Source of the DNA: Desulfallas sp. Bu1-1
Lineage (GTDB): Bacteria; Bacillota; Desulfotomaculia; Desulfotomaculales; Desulfallaceae
Assembly: GCF_015594625.1 (NCBI RefSeq)
Contig: NZ_JADNRQ010000008.1
Coordinates: forward strand, 1-64,000
Direction: 5' to 3'
DNA: 64,000 nucleotides
In this document: positions 1-8,793 of the stretch, one piece after another
Layout of the letters: the number at the start of each line of letters is the position of its first letter
Numbering within the stretch: the stretch's first letter is position 1
Translations under genes and position numbers: made by a program
Notes under the pieces: generated by a model
Told to the model about the DNA's origin: nothing
Seen by the model: only the letters and a program-made list of their open reading frames with translations
Database searches by the model: none

Positions 1-56
1 CTATTGGGGTGGACGCCCAACTTTTTTGCCGCTTTACTGATGGTTAAAAGTTCCAT
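1..56 (-). CDS. IS607-type serine recombinase or MerR/excisionase-like protein, N-terminus only (runs off left edge)
   Basis: The minus strand from 56 opens an ATG and reads MELLTISKAAKKLGVHPN before the window ends. This is the typical start of the small HTH domain found in IS607-family TnpA resolvases and MerR/excisionase proteins (a first helix, then SKAAKKLGV as the HTH). Only 18 codons are visible, so the catalytic domain cannot be checked. No strong ribosome binding site precedes it. It lies 49 bp beyond the 3' end of the ABC ATPase gene, where a permease gene would often be found. The family call is an inference from a short stretch. Confidence 0.5.
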   Translation of the reverse strand, partial: MELLTISKAAKKLGVHPN

Positions 57-105
57 GAATTTATGGTAGTTATTTTGTTATGTTTTGTCAATATTTGTTG
101 GCTTG

Positions 106-1035
106 TTAGCAGCTGCTACATACCTCCCGGGCCAGTTGAATAAATGTATCTTCCAGGCTTTGTTCGGTCTGGGCGAAATGCACCACCTGGGCTTCCGTCC
201 CGACCACCGCTTTCAGCAGCGCCGCCACGTCGGCAGAACCGCCGGACAGGCTGAACTCCACCTGGCCGGCGGATACGTTTAGAATCTCCGTTCCGGCCCA
301 GCCCCCGATCACTTCCAGGGCGGCTTCGGCCGGGCCGTTGCAGCGCAAAATAAATTTTCTCACCCGGTCCCCCGCCAGCATTTCGCCAAGCGGGCCCTGC
401 CGCAACAGCCGGCCCTCCCTGATCATGCCCACGTGGGTGCACAGGTCGGCCAGCTCGGAAAGGATGTGGCTGCTGATGATAATCGTCTTACCCATGCGGC
501 ACAGTTCCCGCAGGATCTCCCGCATTTCCACCCGGGCCAGCGGGTCGAGCCCGCTGGCCGGCTCATCCAACAGCAGCACCGCGGGGTCGTGAATCAGCGC
601 CCGGGCCAGGCAAAGGCGCTGCTGCATGCCCCGGGACAACGTATCCACAAAGGCCTCGCGCTTGTGGCCCAGTTCCACCAGTTCCAGCAGGTCGTCCCGC
701 AGTTTGCGGGCGGGCTCTCCCCTGATGCCGTAAGCGGCGGCGTAAAACAGCAGGTATTCTCCCACCCTGAGGTCGTCGTAGACGCCGAAGAAGTCGGGCA
801 TGTAGCCCACCACTTCCCGGATGCCCCGGGGGTCGCGCACCACGTCCCGGCCGGCCACCTCGGCCCAACCCCCGTCGGGCACCAGCAGCCCGGCCAGGAT
901 GCGCAGGGTGGTGGTTTTGCCCGCCCCGTTCTGGCCGATAAAACCGTACACCGACCCCTCCGGGACATCCAGGTCCAGCCCCTGCAAAGCCGCTACCCGG
1001 CCGTATTTTTTAACCAATTCCCTGGTTGTGATCAT
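106..1035 (-). CDS. ABC transporter ATP-binding protein (ABC-2 / CcmA-like)
   Basis: This is a 309-residue cytoplasmic ATPase of an ABC transporter. The Walker A is GQNGAGKTT at residues 34-42, the signature is LSRGMQQRL near 135, the Walker B is VLLLDEPASGLDP near 155, and the H-loop is SSH. The C-terminal ~90 residues form the extension usual in CcmA/NatA-type ATPases that power ABC-2 exporters. Its ATG overlaps the end of the upstream 861-residue exoprotein gene by 4 bp, so the two are translationally coupled. No permease gene follows: the next reading frame is an IS607-like recombinase at the window edge. The natural partner may lie outside the window or be lost. The substrate is unknown. 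Confidence 0.9.
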   Translation of the reverse strand: MITTRELVKKYGRVAALQGLDLDVPEGSVYGFIGQNGAGKTTTLRILAGLLVPDGGWAEVAGRDVVRDPRGIREVVGYMPDFFGVYDDLRVGEYLLFYAAAYGIRGEPARKLRDDLLELVELGHKREAFVDTLSRGMQQRLCLARALIHDPAVLLLDEPASGLDPLARVEMREILRELCRMGKTIIISSHILSELADLCTHVGMIREGRLLRQGPLGEMLAGDRVRKFILRCNGPAEAALEVIGGWAGTEILNVSAGQVEFSLSGGSADVAALLKAVVGTEAQVVHFAQTEQSLEDTFIQLAREVCSSC

Positions 1036-3617
1036 GCCTTTTCACCCCCGTAGGCCACCGCCGGCGGCAGGAAATAAAACCCGGTGCCCTTGGCGGGCTC
1101 GCCGCCCAGCACCCGCACCCTGACCTCCCCGCCGGCCGTGGCGTAGTCTCCGGGCAGGTCAAAGGTGCTTGAGCCGGCAAGGGTTTGCCAGTCGCCCCGC
1201 CCCGGGTGGTAAACCTGCAGCACCCCTTCGGGAACCGCGGCAGGTGACGGCGCCGGCGGGCCCATGCCGTTCCTGATGTTGCTCTTCACCGGGAAATAAT
1301 CCAGGTGCAGTGTAATTTTATTGATTTTTGCTCCCGGCTCCAGGTGGGGTTTAAACATAAATTCCAGCGAGCCGCCCTCCAGGCCCAACAGGTTGTTGTG
1401 CCCGAAAAAGCCCCTGACCTGCTGGTCAACTACTTCCGGGATCACCAGACCGGCCGGGATGGTGAACGGCCCGGGCAGCAGTTTGATCTCCGGCCTGAGC
1501 ACAAACATAGTCAGGTAATAGGGCCGGCGGCTCAGATTCTTGATCCCCGGTTCACCGGCGGGATTGTCGCTCCAGGCCAGCACGGTCAGCGGCCAGCCGG
1601 TTTCCACCGGGCCCCGGCGCGTGATATTGCCCATCCAGTTATCCATTAAATAAACCTTGCGCTGTTCCTCGACATTGAGGCGGCGGCCCGGAGGGAGCGG
1701 CTCCGGCGGCATCCCCGGCTTGGGCGGGGACGGCGGACCCTGCGGGTACATGAACACCTGCCAGGAAGACGGGTACGGAGGCTGGTACTGCCCCTGGGGA
1801 TTGTATTGCGGAGTGGCGACTTTCATTTCCACCCCGGCGCTTTCACCCGGCTTCAGATCCCCCGCCACCTTGTAGTCGGAGCCAAAGAAAAATGTTACGT
1901 GATCCAGATTGAGCCCGGTTTTGTTTTGCACCCTGCCCTTGATCTTGTTTCCCTCAACTTCAACGGACGCGGTCAAACCCCGGGCGGTTTCGGCCACGTT
2001 GTCGTTCCGAAAGGAGATTCCGCGCATGTTCCACTGGGAAGCGTCGCTGAAACGCACGGTCAGGTCGGAACCCCTGATCACGGTAAACGGCGGTTCGTCA
2101 TCCTCATTCATCAACTCCGGCGGGCGGCCGCCCAGGGCCTGCACCTGCACCGGCCTGTCCGGGTCTTCCAGCACGGCTTCAAAATTTGGCCTGGTGGGCG
2201 CAAAATAGCCCACTGCGGTATAACCGGCGGGTTGCGCGGTATCCCGGTTGTCCACCACCTGCACCACGTTGGCCAGCACGCTGCCCCCGGTCCATACCAT
2301 GTACAGGTAAACCGACCCGGCAAACAGCACCGCCAGCAGCGGCACCGCCACCCAGGTGTATTCGGGGTGCCGGACCCGGCGCAGCAGCAAGTAGACGCCC
2401 GGGGCGGCCAGCACCAGAAAAGCCAGCAGGAACAGCCCCACCGGGCGCCAGCCCGGAAAGGCCTCCGCCGGCAGGTTGTTGGTCAAGTGCACCAGGCTGC
2501 CATGCATGTAATCGTTGTAATAAGGGTCATAGCCCCATTTTTCATGGTCGGAGGGAGCCAGAAACTTCTGCCACAAACTTTCCCCCGGTGCCCCGGCCCG
2601 CCAGGGAGCCTGGTTGGGGTTAAACCCCAGCACCGTAACGCTGCCTTCCCCCAGGTTAAACTGCATACCCAGAGGGCTGCCCTGCGGCCCCCAGGGGTCC
2701 CCCGCCCCGGACAGGCGGGCCACCGGCGCGGAAGCCGGCCCTGGGACGCTTGTTCCCAGCCACCGGGCGGCGGGTTGCCAGTCGGACCGCTCCGCCATTT
2801 CCCCCACGGTCACCGAAATAGTATCTCCAGGTAGTACGGCCAGGGCCTCGTTGATCTCCAGGCCCCCGCCCACCACCAGCCGGCCGCCTGACTTCACCCA
2901 ATCCACCAGCGCCCGGCGCTGCTCGCCGGTTAAGGCGGAGGCGCCCGGGCCGGTTACCAGAATGGTCCGGAACGCGTTTAATTCTTCGCCCCGGCGGGGA
3001 AACAGTTCACCGGTGAGCCGCAACACCGCCGGCGCCCGGGGCACCCCGTCGGGCATGGTGACCCGCACCCTTTCCAGTGCCGGTGGAACCTCGCCCAGCA
3101 CGCCCGCGGCCCCGGGCACGGGCCCGTTCAGGGCCGCTCCGGGCACCTTTTGGGTGGTCCTGGCCAGTTCCCTGTCGCCGCTGCGAAAAACAAAATCAAC
3201 CCGCTCGCCGGGCCCGTTCACGGGAAACCACAGGATAATTTTCTTTTCACCCCCGGCCGGCAGCGAAACCCGCTCGCCGAAGGCGGCGAAAGGAAAGTAC
3301 CTGGTAGGCTGCCTGGTTCTGGGCGCACCCGGTGGGGGCGGCGGGGTGAAATTCTGGTAGTTGATCGCCTCAATCACCCCGGATAGATCACTCCCGCCCG
3401 TGTTTTTCAAATGCACCACGGCCGGCGCGTACCTGCCCGGCACCACCTTTCCCTGCCAGCCCAGTTCCGCCTTGATTTGCACCGGCTTGTCCGGCGCGGC
3501 CGCAACCTCGCCCGGCGGCGCCAGGAAAAAACATAACAAAAGGATGGCCAGCGTGACCGCCGGCCAGCCGCCCTTGATCGCTTTAACCACTGAATACCGG
3601 TTCCCCTGCCCGTTCAA
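1032..3617 (-). CDS. Large membrane-anchored exoprotein coupled to the ABC ATPase
   Basis: I place the start at a TTG (3617) because GGAGGTG lies about 9 bases upstream; the frame itself opens at 3755 but has no ribosome binding site there. The ~861-residue product begins with a signal/anchor segment (WPAVTLAILLLCFFLAP), then a long extracellular region. A double membrane segment follows near the middle (GLFLLAFLVLAAPGVYLLL and VPLLAVLFAGSVYLYMVW), then a second proline-rich extracellular region. This layout resembles the DUF4350/GldG-like exoproteins that accompany ABC-2 exporters. No enzymatic motif was recognised. The 4-bp overlap with the ATPase supports one complex at the cell surface. 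Its function is unknown. Confidence 0.75.
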   Translation of the reverse strand: MNGQGNRYSVVKAIKGGWPAVTLAILLLCFFLAPPGEVAAAPDKPVQIKAELGWQGKVVPGRYAPAVVHLKNTGGSDLSGVIEAINYQNFTPPPPPGAPRTRQPTRYFPFAAFGERVSLPAGGEKKIILWFPVNGPGERVDFVFRSGDRELARTTQKVPGAALNGPVPGAAGVLGEVPPALERVRVTMPDGVPRAPAVLRLTGELFPRRGEELNAFRTILVTGPGASALTGEQRRALVDWVKSGGRLVVGGGLEINEALAVLPGDTISVTVGEMAERSDWQPAARWLGTSVPGPASAPVARLSGAGDPWGPQGSPLGMQFNLGEGSVTVLGFNPNQAPWRAGAPGESLWQKFLAPSDHEKWGYDPYYNDYMHGSLVHLTNNLPAEAFPGWRPVGLFLLAFLVLAAPGVYLLLRRVRHPEYTWVAVPLLAVLFAGSVYLYMVWTGGSVLANVVQVVDNRDTAQPAGYTAVGYFAPTRPNFEAVLEDPDRPVQVQALGGRPPELMNEDDEPPFTVIRGSDLTVRFSDASQWNMRGISFRNDNVAETARGLTASVEVEGNKIKGRVQNKTGLNLDHVTFFFGSDYKVAGDLKPGESAGVEMKVATPQYNPQGQYQPPYPSSWQVFMYPQGPPSPPKPGMPPEPLPPGRRLNVEEQRKVYLMDNWMGNITRRGPVETGWPLTVLAWSDNPAGEPGIKNLSRRPYYLTMFVLRPEIKLLPGPFTIPAGLVIPEVVDQQVRGFFGHNNLLGLEGGSLEFMFKPHLEPGAKINKITLHLDYFPVKSNIRNGMGPPAPSPAAVPEGVLQVYHPGRGDWQTLAGSSTFDLPGDYATAGGEVRVRVLGGEPAKGTGFYFLPPAVAYGGEKA

Positions 3618-3811
3618 GCCACCGACACCTCCGCACTTTATTTCCTTTATATAATACTGACGAAAGCCCATTAAGTTTAGTTCCGAAATATTAAAAAAAT
3701 AACCCCAGTCCGTTCCACCACGCCCGCCAACACCTTTTGGCCCAACACGGCGCAATGATAACAGCTGAACATAACAATCGGCAAATCAGGGAAATTTATT
3801 TATAACTATTT

Positions 3812-4040
3812 GATTTCGCTGCAAAAACCGTTACTTGTATCTGGCGATCCGGCGGCATCAATCGTTCGTTTCACAATTTTACTCTTAAGGACGGTGAAGC
3901 TTGTAGTTAACGCTTGCAACTCACTGCCTAACTACTTCTTCACGCCCTAAGGGGTCATGACTCTTGGGATATGACGGGCTAGGAACCGCATCCAGTGTTC
4001 CACTCACTCCAGAAATCCGCCGGATCGCCTGCCGCTGTGG
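3812..4040 (+). repeat. Dispersed ~200-bp structured repeat, copy A (subfamily 2)
   Basis: This is a full copy in the gap between the divergent exoprotein and hcp genes (3618-4100). It starts at GATTTCGCTGCAAAAACC and carries the shared core CACGCCCTAAGGGGTCATG and GGGATATGACGGGCTA. It closes with the TTCCACTCACTCCAG end and one arm of the CCGGCGG hairpin. It is closest to copy L at 57928. The rest of the gap (3618-3811) is AT-rich leader with nothing else recognised. Confidence 0.85.
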
Positions 4041-4100
4041 TGTTTTTGCAGTTAAATCCTATTTCAATTTATAAAAAATGAAAAAAGGAGTTTTTGCCGG

Positions 4101-5744
4101 ATGAGCATGTTTTGTAATCAATGTGAGCAAACCGCCCGGGGGTTCGCCTGCACCGTTGCGGGCGTATGCGGAAAAACCCCCGAAGTGTCGGCCCTGCAGG
4201 ATCTGTTGCTGCATGCCGTAAAGGGTCTGTCCCTGTTCGCCGTGGAGGGACGACGGCTGGGAATTGTTGACCCGGAGGTCAACGGTTTCACCGTCAAAGC
4301 CATTTTTTCCACCCTCACCAATGTGGACTTCGACCCGGAGCGCTTTGACGCGCTGATCAGGCGCGGCGTCGAACTCAGGGAGCGCATGCGGGAAAAAGTG
4401 GCGCAAGCGGGCGGCAAGGTGGATTTCGCCGATCCTGCGGCGACTTTTCAACCCGCCCCCGACCTGAAAGGCTTGATTAAACAGGGCGAGAGCATGGGCC
4501 TGGTCATCGACCGCCAGGCGAACGAGGACATCCAGTCCCTCCAAACTATCCTGGTGTACGGCATCAAAGGCGTGTCGGCCTATGCCGATCACGCCCGCAT
4601 CCTGGGCCAGGAAGATGACAAGGTTTTCGCCTTCATTCACGAGGGTCTGGCGGCCCTGACCAACAAGGAACTTACCAAGGACGACTGGTTAAAACTGGTG
4701 CTCAAGTGCGGCGAGATCAACCTGCGTACCCTTGAACTGCTGGACAAGGCCAACACGGACGCCTTCGGGCACCCCGTGCCCACAGAAGTGCCACTGGGGC
4801 ACAAAAAGGGCAAGTGCATCCTGGTATCGGGCCACGACCTGAAGGACCTCTCCGACCTTTTGGAACAAACCGGGGGTAAGGGAATTTACGTCTATACCCA
4901 CGGTGAAATGCTGCCCGCCCATGGCTACCCGGGCTTGAAAAAGCACAAGCATTTATACGGCCACTTCGGTACAGCCTGGCAGAACCAGAAAAAAGAGTTT
5001 CCCAGTTTCCCCGGCGCCATCCTGATGACCACCAACTGCCTTCAGGAGCCCCAGGAATCCTACCTGAACAACATTTTCAGCACCGGCCTGGTGGGCTGGC
5101 CCGGGGTCAGGCACGTGGAAAACGACCAGTTCGGCCCGGTGATTGAAAAGGCCCTGGAAATGCCGGGCTTCCCCTCGGACGAGGACAAGGGCACCGTGAT
5201 GGTGGGCTTTGGCCGCAACGCCCTGTTTGGCGTGTCCGAGAAAATTATCGACCTGGTCAAGCGCGGCGCCATCAAGCACTTTTTCCTGGTGGCGGGCTGC
5301 GACGGCGCCAAGCCCGGGCGCAATTATTTCACCGAGTTCGTGCAAAAAGTGCCCCGGGATTCCGTGGTGTTGACCCTGGCCTGCGGCAAGTTCCGCTTCT
5401 TTGATTTAAAGCTGGGCGATATCGAGGGCATCCCGCGGCTTATCGACATCGGCCAGTGCAACGACGCTTACTCCGCCATCCAGATCGCCCTGGCCCTGGC
5501 GAAAGCCTTTAACTGCGAAGTCAACGACCTGCCCTTGCACATTGTGCTTTCCTGGTACGAGCAAAAGGCGGTGGCCATCCTGCTGACGCTTTTGTACCTG
5601 GGCATCAAGGATATTCGCCTGGGGCCCAGCCTGCCGGCATTTATTTCGCCCAATGTGCTGGATGTTCTGGTGCGGAACTTCAACATCAAGCCCATCAGCA
5701 CCCCGGACGAAGACCTGGCCGCCATTTTAAACAAACCAGCGTAA
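4101..5744 (+). CDS. hcp: Hydroxylamine reductase / hybrid-cluster protein, class I
   Basis: This 547-residue cytoplasmic redox enzyme reduces hydroxylamine in vitro and is implicated in NO detoxification. The N-terminal [4Fe-4S] motif is C5-x2-C8-x8-C17-x5-C23, the spacing of class I enzymes from strict anaerobes. All expected hybrid-cluster ligands can be seen: His in GHDLKD, Glu in THGEML, and Cys in TTNCLQ, AGCDGA, LACGKF and IGQCND, plus Glu and Lys in WYEQKA. AAAGGAG precedes the ATG. A strong terminator follows, so it is monocistronic. Repeat copy A fills most of its upstream region. No Hcr-type reductase gene is adjacent. Confidence 0.97.
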   Translation: MSMFCNQCEQTARGFACTVAGVCGKTPEVSALQDLLLHAVKGLSLFAVEGRRLGIVDPEVNGFTVKAIFSTLTNVDFDPERFDALIRRGVELRERMREKVAQAGGKVDFADPAATFQPAPDLKGLIKQGESMGLVIDRQANEDIQSLQTILVYGIKGVSAYADHARILGQEDDKVFAFIHEGLAALTNKELTKDDWLKLVLKCGEINLRTLELLDKANTDAFGHPVPTEVPLGHKKGKCILVSGHDLKDLSDLLEQTGGKGIYVYTHGEMLPAHGYPGLKKHKHLYGHFGTAWQNQKKEFPSFPGAILMTTNCLQEPQESYLNNIFSTGLVGWPGVRHVENDQFGPVIEKALEMPGFPSDEDKGTVMVGFGRNALFGVSEKIIDLVKRGAIKHFFLVAGCDGAKPGRNYFTEFVQKVPRDSVVLTLACGKFRFFDLKLGDIEGIPRLIDIGQCNDAYSAIQIALALAKAFNCEVNDLPLHIVLSWYEQKAVAILLTLLYLGIKDIRLGPSLPAFISPNVLDVLVRNFNIKPISTPDEDLAAILNKPA

Positions 5745-5771
5745 ATAAGTTTCATCAATCAAAACCGACCG

Positions 5772-5807
5772 AAAACCCTTCCTGTTACTCGGAAGGGTTT
5801 TCTTCTT
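5772..5807 (+). terminator. Intrinsic terminator of hcp
   Basis: A perfect 11-bp stem, AAAACCCTTCC / GGAAGGGTTTT, with an 8-base loop, is followed by a T-rich tail. It starts 27 bases after the hcp stop codon. Confidence 0.93.
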
Positions 5808-5905
5808 TCATAAAGTAGATAAAGCGCCAGCGGCAGGGCGATCCGGCGGCTTTCTGGAATGAGTGGAACACTGGAAGCGGTGTTTAGCCCGTCATATTCA
5901 AGGAT
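5808..5905 (-). repeat. Dispersed structured repeat, copy B (partial)
   Basis: This is an inverted partial copy holding only the distal end of the unit. Read on the minus strand, it has ATGACGGGCTAA, then CACTCATTCCAGAAAGCCGC and CGGATCGCCCTGCCGC. The flank TTTCATAAAGTAGA is shared with copy D, which suggests the element extends that far. Confidence 0.8.
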
Positions 5906-6001
5906 AATCACTTTTCACTTGACTTGCGGCAATCACGTGCTTTACAGTTAATGAAGTAAATTTGTTTTTCCGCAAGTGTGAGTAACGGAGGGCAGACTAA
6001 T

Positions 6002-6694
6002 ATGGCCAACAAGGTGCTGGTTGTTGACGACGAAAAATCCATCGTCAGGCTGGTGACATTTAACCTGGAAAAAGAGGGGTTTACCACGCTGGAAGCCTAT
6101 GATGGCGAAGAAGCGCTGCAAAAAACGCGGGAAGCCAATCCCGACTTGATAATCCTGGATATCATGCTGCCCGGGTTGGACGGGCTGGAGGTGTGCCGCC
6201 GCATCCGGCGGGAAGGGATGCAGCCGGCAGTGATCATGCTCACCGCCAAGGACCACGAAATAGACCGGGTCCTGGGCCTGGAACTGGGGGCCGACGATTA
6301 TATCACCAAACCGTTCAGCCCCCGCGAGCTTGTCGCCCGGGTCAAGGCGGTCCTCAGGCGCACGGCTAAACAGGGGGAATCCCCCCGTTCCGGCGAAGCA
6401 ATAAAAACCGGCGGGCTGCTCATTGACCCGGAAAGGTACGAGGTAAAGCTGAACGGGCGGCCGGTTGAACTGACGCCCAAGGAATTCGAACTATTGGATT
6501 TCCTGGCGCGCAACGCGGGCAAAGTAATGACCAGGGACATATTGCTCAACCATATCTGGGGTTACACTTACGACGGGGACACCAGGATCGTGGACGTGCA
6601 TGTGAGCCACCTGCGGGAAAAAATTGAAACCAACCCCAAAAATCCCGTTTTTATCAAAACAATCCGAGGGGTCGGCTACAAATTTCAAGGTTAG
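6002..6694 (+). CDS. OmpR/PhoP-family response regulator
   Basis: This 230-residue DNA-binding response regulator has a receiver domain with the acidic pocket D9-D10, phosphoacceptor D53 (LDIMLPGLDG) and Lys in KPFSPREL. A winged-helix effector follows (LTPKEFELLDFL ... TRIVDVHVSHLREKI). I start it at ATG 6002 behind CGGAGGGC rather than at the GTG 24 bases earlier, which overlaps that ribosome binding site. The cognate kinase lies 300 bp downstream on the same strand, separated by repeat copy C. The converging phosphate genes suggest PhoP/PhoB, but a second PhoP-like gene at 26263 makes the assignment ambiguous. Confidence 0.93.
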   Translation: MANKVLVVDDEKSIVRLVTFNLEKEGFTTLEAYDGEEALQKTREANPDLIILDIMLPGLDGLEVCRRIRREGMQPAVIMLTAKDHEIDRVLGLELGADDYITKPFSPRELVARVKAVLRRTAKQGESPRSGEAIKTGGLLIDPERYEVKLNGRPVELTPKEFELLDFLARNAGKVMTRDILLNHIWGYTYDGDTRIVDVHVSHLREKIETNPKNPVFIKTIRGVGYKFQG

Positions 6695-6736
6695 AAGACT
6701 AATCGCTAACGCTATCTCATCAGAAAAATAAAACAC

Positions 6737-6947
6737 CATAGCAGCAGGCAATCCGGTGGATTTCTGGAGCGAACGGAGCACTGGGTGCGGTGAAGCCCGT
6801 CATACCCCAAGAGCTTGACCCTGAAAGGGCGTAGAGTATTGCTTTGGCAGGGTGTTGAAAGCGTTGACAAAAAGCAACTTAACTACTACGAGGGAAATTG
6901 CGAAGTGAGCGATTGATGCCGCCGGAGCGCCAGATACAAGTACCGTG
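6737..6947 (-). repeat. Dispersed structured repeat, copy C (divergent subfamily 2)
   Basis: This full-length copy in minus orientation fills nearly all of the 300-bp gap between the response regulator and its histidine kinase. On the minus strand it reads TACTTGTATCTGGCGCTCC, then GTCAACGCTTTCAACA, TACGCCCTTTCAGGGTCA and GGGGTATGACGGGCTT, and ends TTCGCTCCAGAAATCCACCG. Confidence 0.85.
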
Positions 6948-6993
6948 TAATATTTTTCAGGATTAGAATAGTAAATAAACCAGGAGAGCGGAA

Positions 6994-8769
6994 ATGTTCA
7001 GGCGGCTGCGTTGGAGAATGACGGCAACCTATATCGGCCTTGTGATCCTGTCCATGTTGATGCTGGGGGCCTTCCTATTACACTCTTTGGAAGACTATTT
7101 CTACAACAACCTGGAAGCCAGGCTGCAAACCCAGGCTTTATTGGCCTGCCGCCTGGTTCAGGAACAACCGGACGGCTGGAACACCGCATTTATGGAAACC
7201 CTGGCCGAACAAATCAGTAGTGATGTGGGAGCGCGCGTCACCATTATCGATGCTAAAGGCGTAGTTATGGGTGATTCCGAAGAAAATGCCGCGCAAATGG
7301 AAAACCACCTGAACCGGCCGGAAGTGCTGCAGGCCCGGAGCCGGGGGTCCGGAATGGTAATCCGCCACAGCAGCACGCTGGATGCGGATATGATGTACGT
7401 TGCCGTGCCCATTACGGAAAACGGCCGCACAACGGGGTTTATGCGGCTGGCGCTGCCCCTGACGGAAATCAAACATGCCTTTTTCAAGCTGTGGTCGGCG
7501 GTGCTCATCGCCATTTTACTGGTTGTGCTTGTCACGGCTCCGGTCAGCCTGGGCCTGGGCAAGAAGGTAACCGAACCGGTGGAAAGATTAATTGACTTTG
7601 CCCGGCAAATTTCCCGGGGGAATTATCACCTCCGGGCCAGGGTGACCAGCAATGATGAAATCGGGGAACTTACCCGGACACTGGACGAAATGGCGCAAAC
7701 CATCAAGGAAAAGGTCAACTTGATCACCGAAGGGAAAAACAAGCTGGAAGCAGTTTTGGCCGGCATGACCAGCGGGGTTATCTTTGTAAATAAAAAGGGC
7801 CGGATTGACCTGGTCAACCCGGCGGCGGAAAAGTTTCTCGCTTTTATGGCCGGGGGAGCGGCGGATATACCCCATAATGCACTGATCAGGTACCCGGAGC
7901 TGTCCGAGGCAATTAACGAGGCGCTGCAAAACGAAAAAGTGGTGAAACAGGAGATTAAAATCTCCGTCCCGGAGGAGACGATCCTGGAAGCCACCATTTC
8001 ACCTTTCCGCGATCAGGATGGAAAATTAAACGGGGTTGTGGCCGTGCTGCATGATATCACGCAAATACGCAAGTTGGAAAGAATGCGCAGGGAATTCGTG
8101 GATAACGTTTCCCATGAATTGAGAACGCCGGTGACGGCGGTGAAAGGTTTTACCGAAACATTACTGGACGGCGCGCTGGACGACCGGGAAACCTGCCGGG
8201 AGTTCGTGGAAATCATCGACCGCGAGGCGGGCCGCTTGAGCAGGCTGGTTCAAGATCTCCTGGACCTTTCCAGGATCGAGTCCAAGCACGTTACCTTGAA
8301 GCGAAAACCGGTGGACATGGTTGCGCTTATCCGCGCCACCGCCGTCAAGTTTCAGGGGCAACTGGAAAGCGCGGGTCTCAAAATAAATTTGCATCTGCCC
8401 GCCAGCCCTATTTTCGTTGAAGTTGACAGCGACATGATGGAACAGGTTTTGATCAACCTGGTGGACAACGCCATCAAGTACACCCCCCCGGGGGGGCTGG
8501 TGGAAATGGAAATTGCCGGCCGGGAACAGGATATCGTGGTGCGGGTGCGCGACACCGGTATCGGGATACCACCGGAAGATTTGGACAGGGTTTTTGAACG
8601 GTTTTACCGGGTGGACAAGGCCAGGAGCAGGGCACGGGGCGGTACGGGATTGGGTCTCAGCATCGTCAAACACATCGTGGATATCCACGGTGGAACCGTT
8701 GGAGTCAACAGCACGCCCGGCAAAGGCTCGGAATTTTTCTTCACGCTTCCGAAAAAGGCGGCGGGGTAA
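6994..8769 (+). CDS. PhoR-like sensor histidine kinase
   Basis: This 591-residue membrane kinase has TM1 at about residues 10-32, an extracytoplasmic sensing domain to about 165 and TM2 (VLIAILLVVLVTAPVSLGL). HAMP, PAS (about 250-350) and HisKA follow, with phosphoacceptor H374 in NVSHELRTP. The ATPase domain has an N-box NLVDNAIKYTPPGG and glycine boxes RDTGIGIP and GGTGLGLSIV. A GGAGAG ribosome binding site precedes the ATG. It pairs with the regulator at 6002 and ends at a bidirectional terminator facing pstA. The domain order is that of PhoR, and the neighbouring pst genes support phosphate sensing, by inference. Confidence 0.92.
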   Translation: MFRRLRWRMTATYIGLVILSMLMLGAFLLHSLEDYFYNNLEARLQTQALLACRLVQEQPDGWNTAFMETLAEQISSDVGARVTIIDAKGVVMGDSEENAAQMENHLNRPEVLQARSRGSGMVIRHSSTLDADMMYVAVPITENGRTTGFMRLALPLTEIKHAFFKLWSAVLIAILLVVLVTAPVSLGLGKKVTEPVERLIDFARQISRGNYHLRARVTSNDEIGELTRTLDEMAQTIKEKVNLITEGKNKLEAVLAGMTSGVIFVNKKGRIDLVNPAAEKFLAFMAGGAADIPHNALIRYPELSEAINEALQNEKVVKQEIKISVPEETILEATISPFRDQDGKLNGVVAVLHDITQIRKLERMRREFVDNVSHELRTPVTAVKGFTETLLDGALDDRETCREFVEIIDREAGRLSRLVQDLLDLSRIESKHVTLKRKPVDMVALIRATAVKFQGQLESAGLKINLHLPASPIFVEVDSDMMEQVLINLVDNAIKYTPPGGLVEMEIAGREQDIVVRVRDTGIGIPPEDLDRVFERFYRVDKARSRARGGTGLGLSIVKHIVDIHGGTVGVNSTPGKGSEFFFTLPKKAAG

Positions 8770-8787
8770 AACACCCCCCGCCTTTTT
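8752..8787. terminator. Bidirectional terminator between the kinase gene and pstA
   Basis: AAAAAGGCGGCGGGG pairs with CCCCCCGCCTTTTT (one bulge), giving a U-tract on either strand. It overlaps the last codons of the kinase gene and serves both convergent transcripts. Confidence 0.85.
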
Positions 8788-8793
8788 CATTAA

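Noticed and set aside
1806-2834. Plus-strand frame of 342 codons opposite the exoprotein gene
   Set aside because: Antisense shadow with no ribosome binding site and no family likeness.
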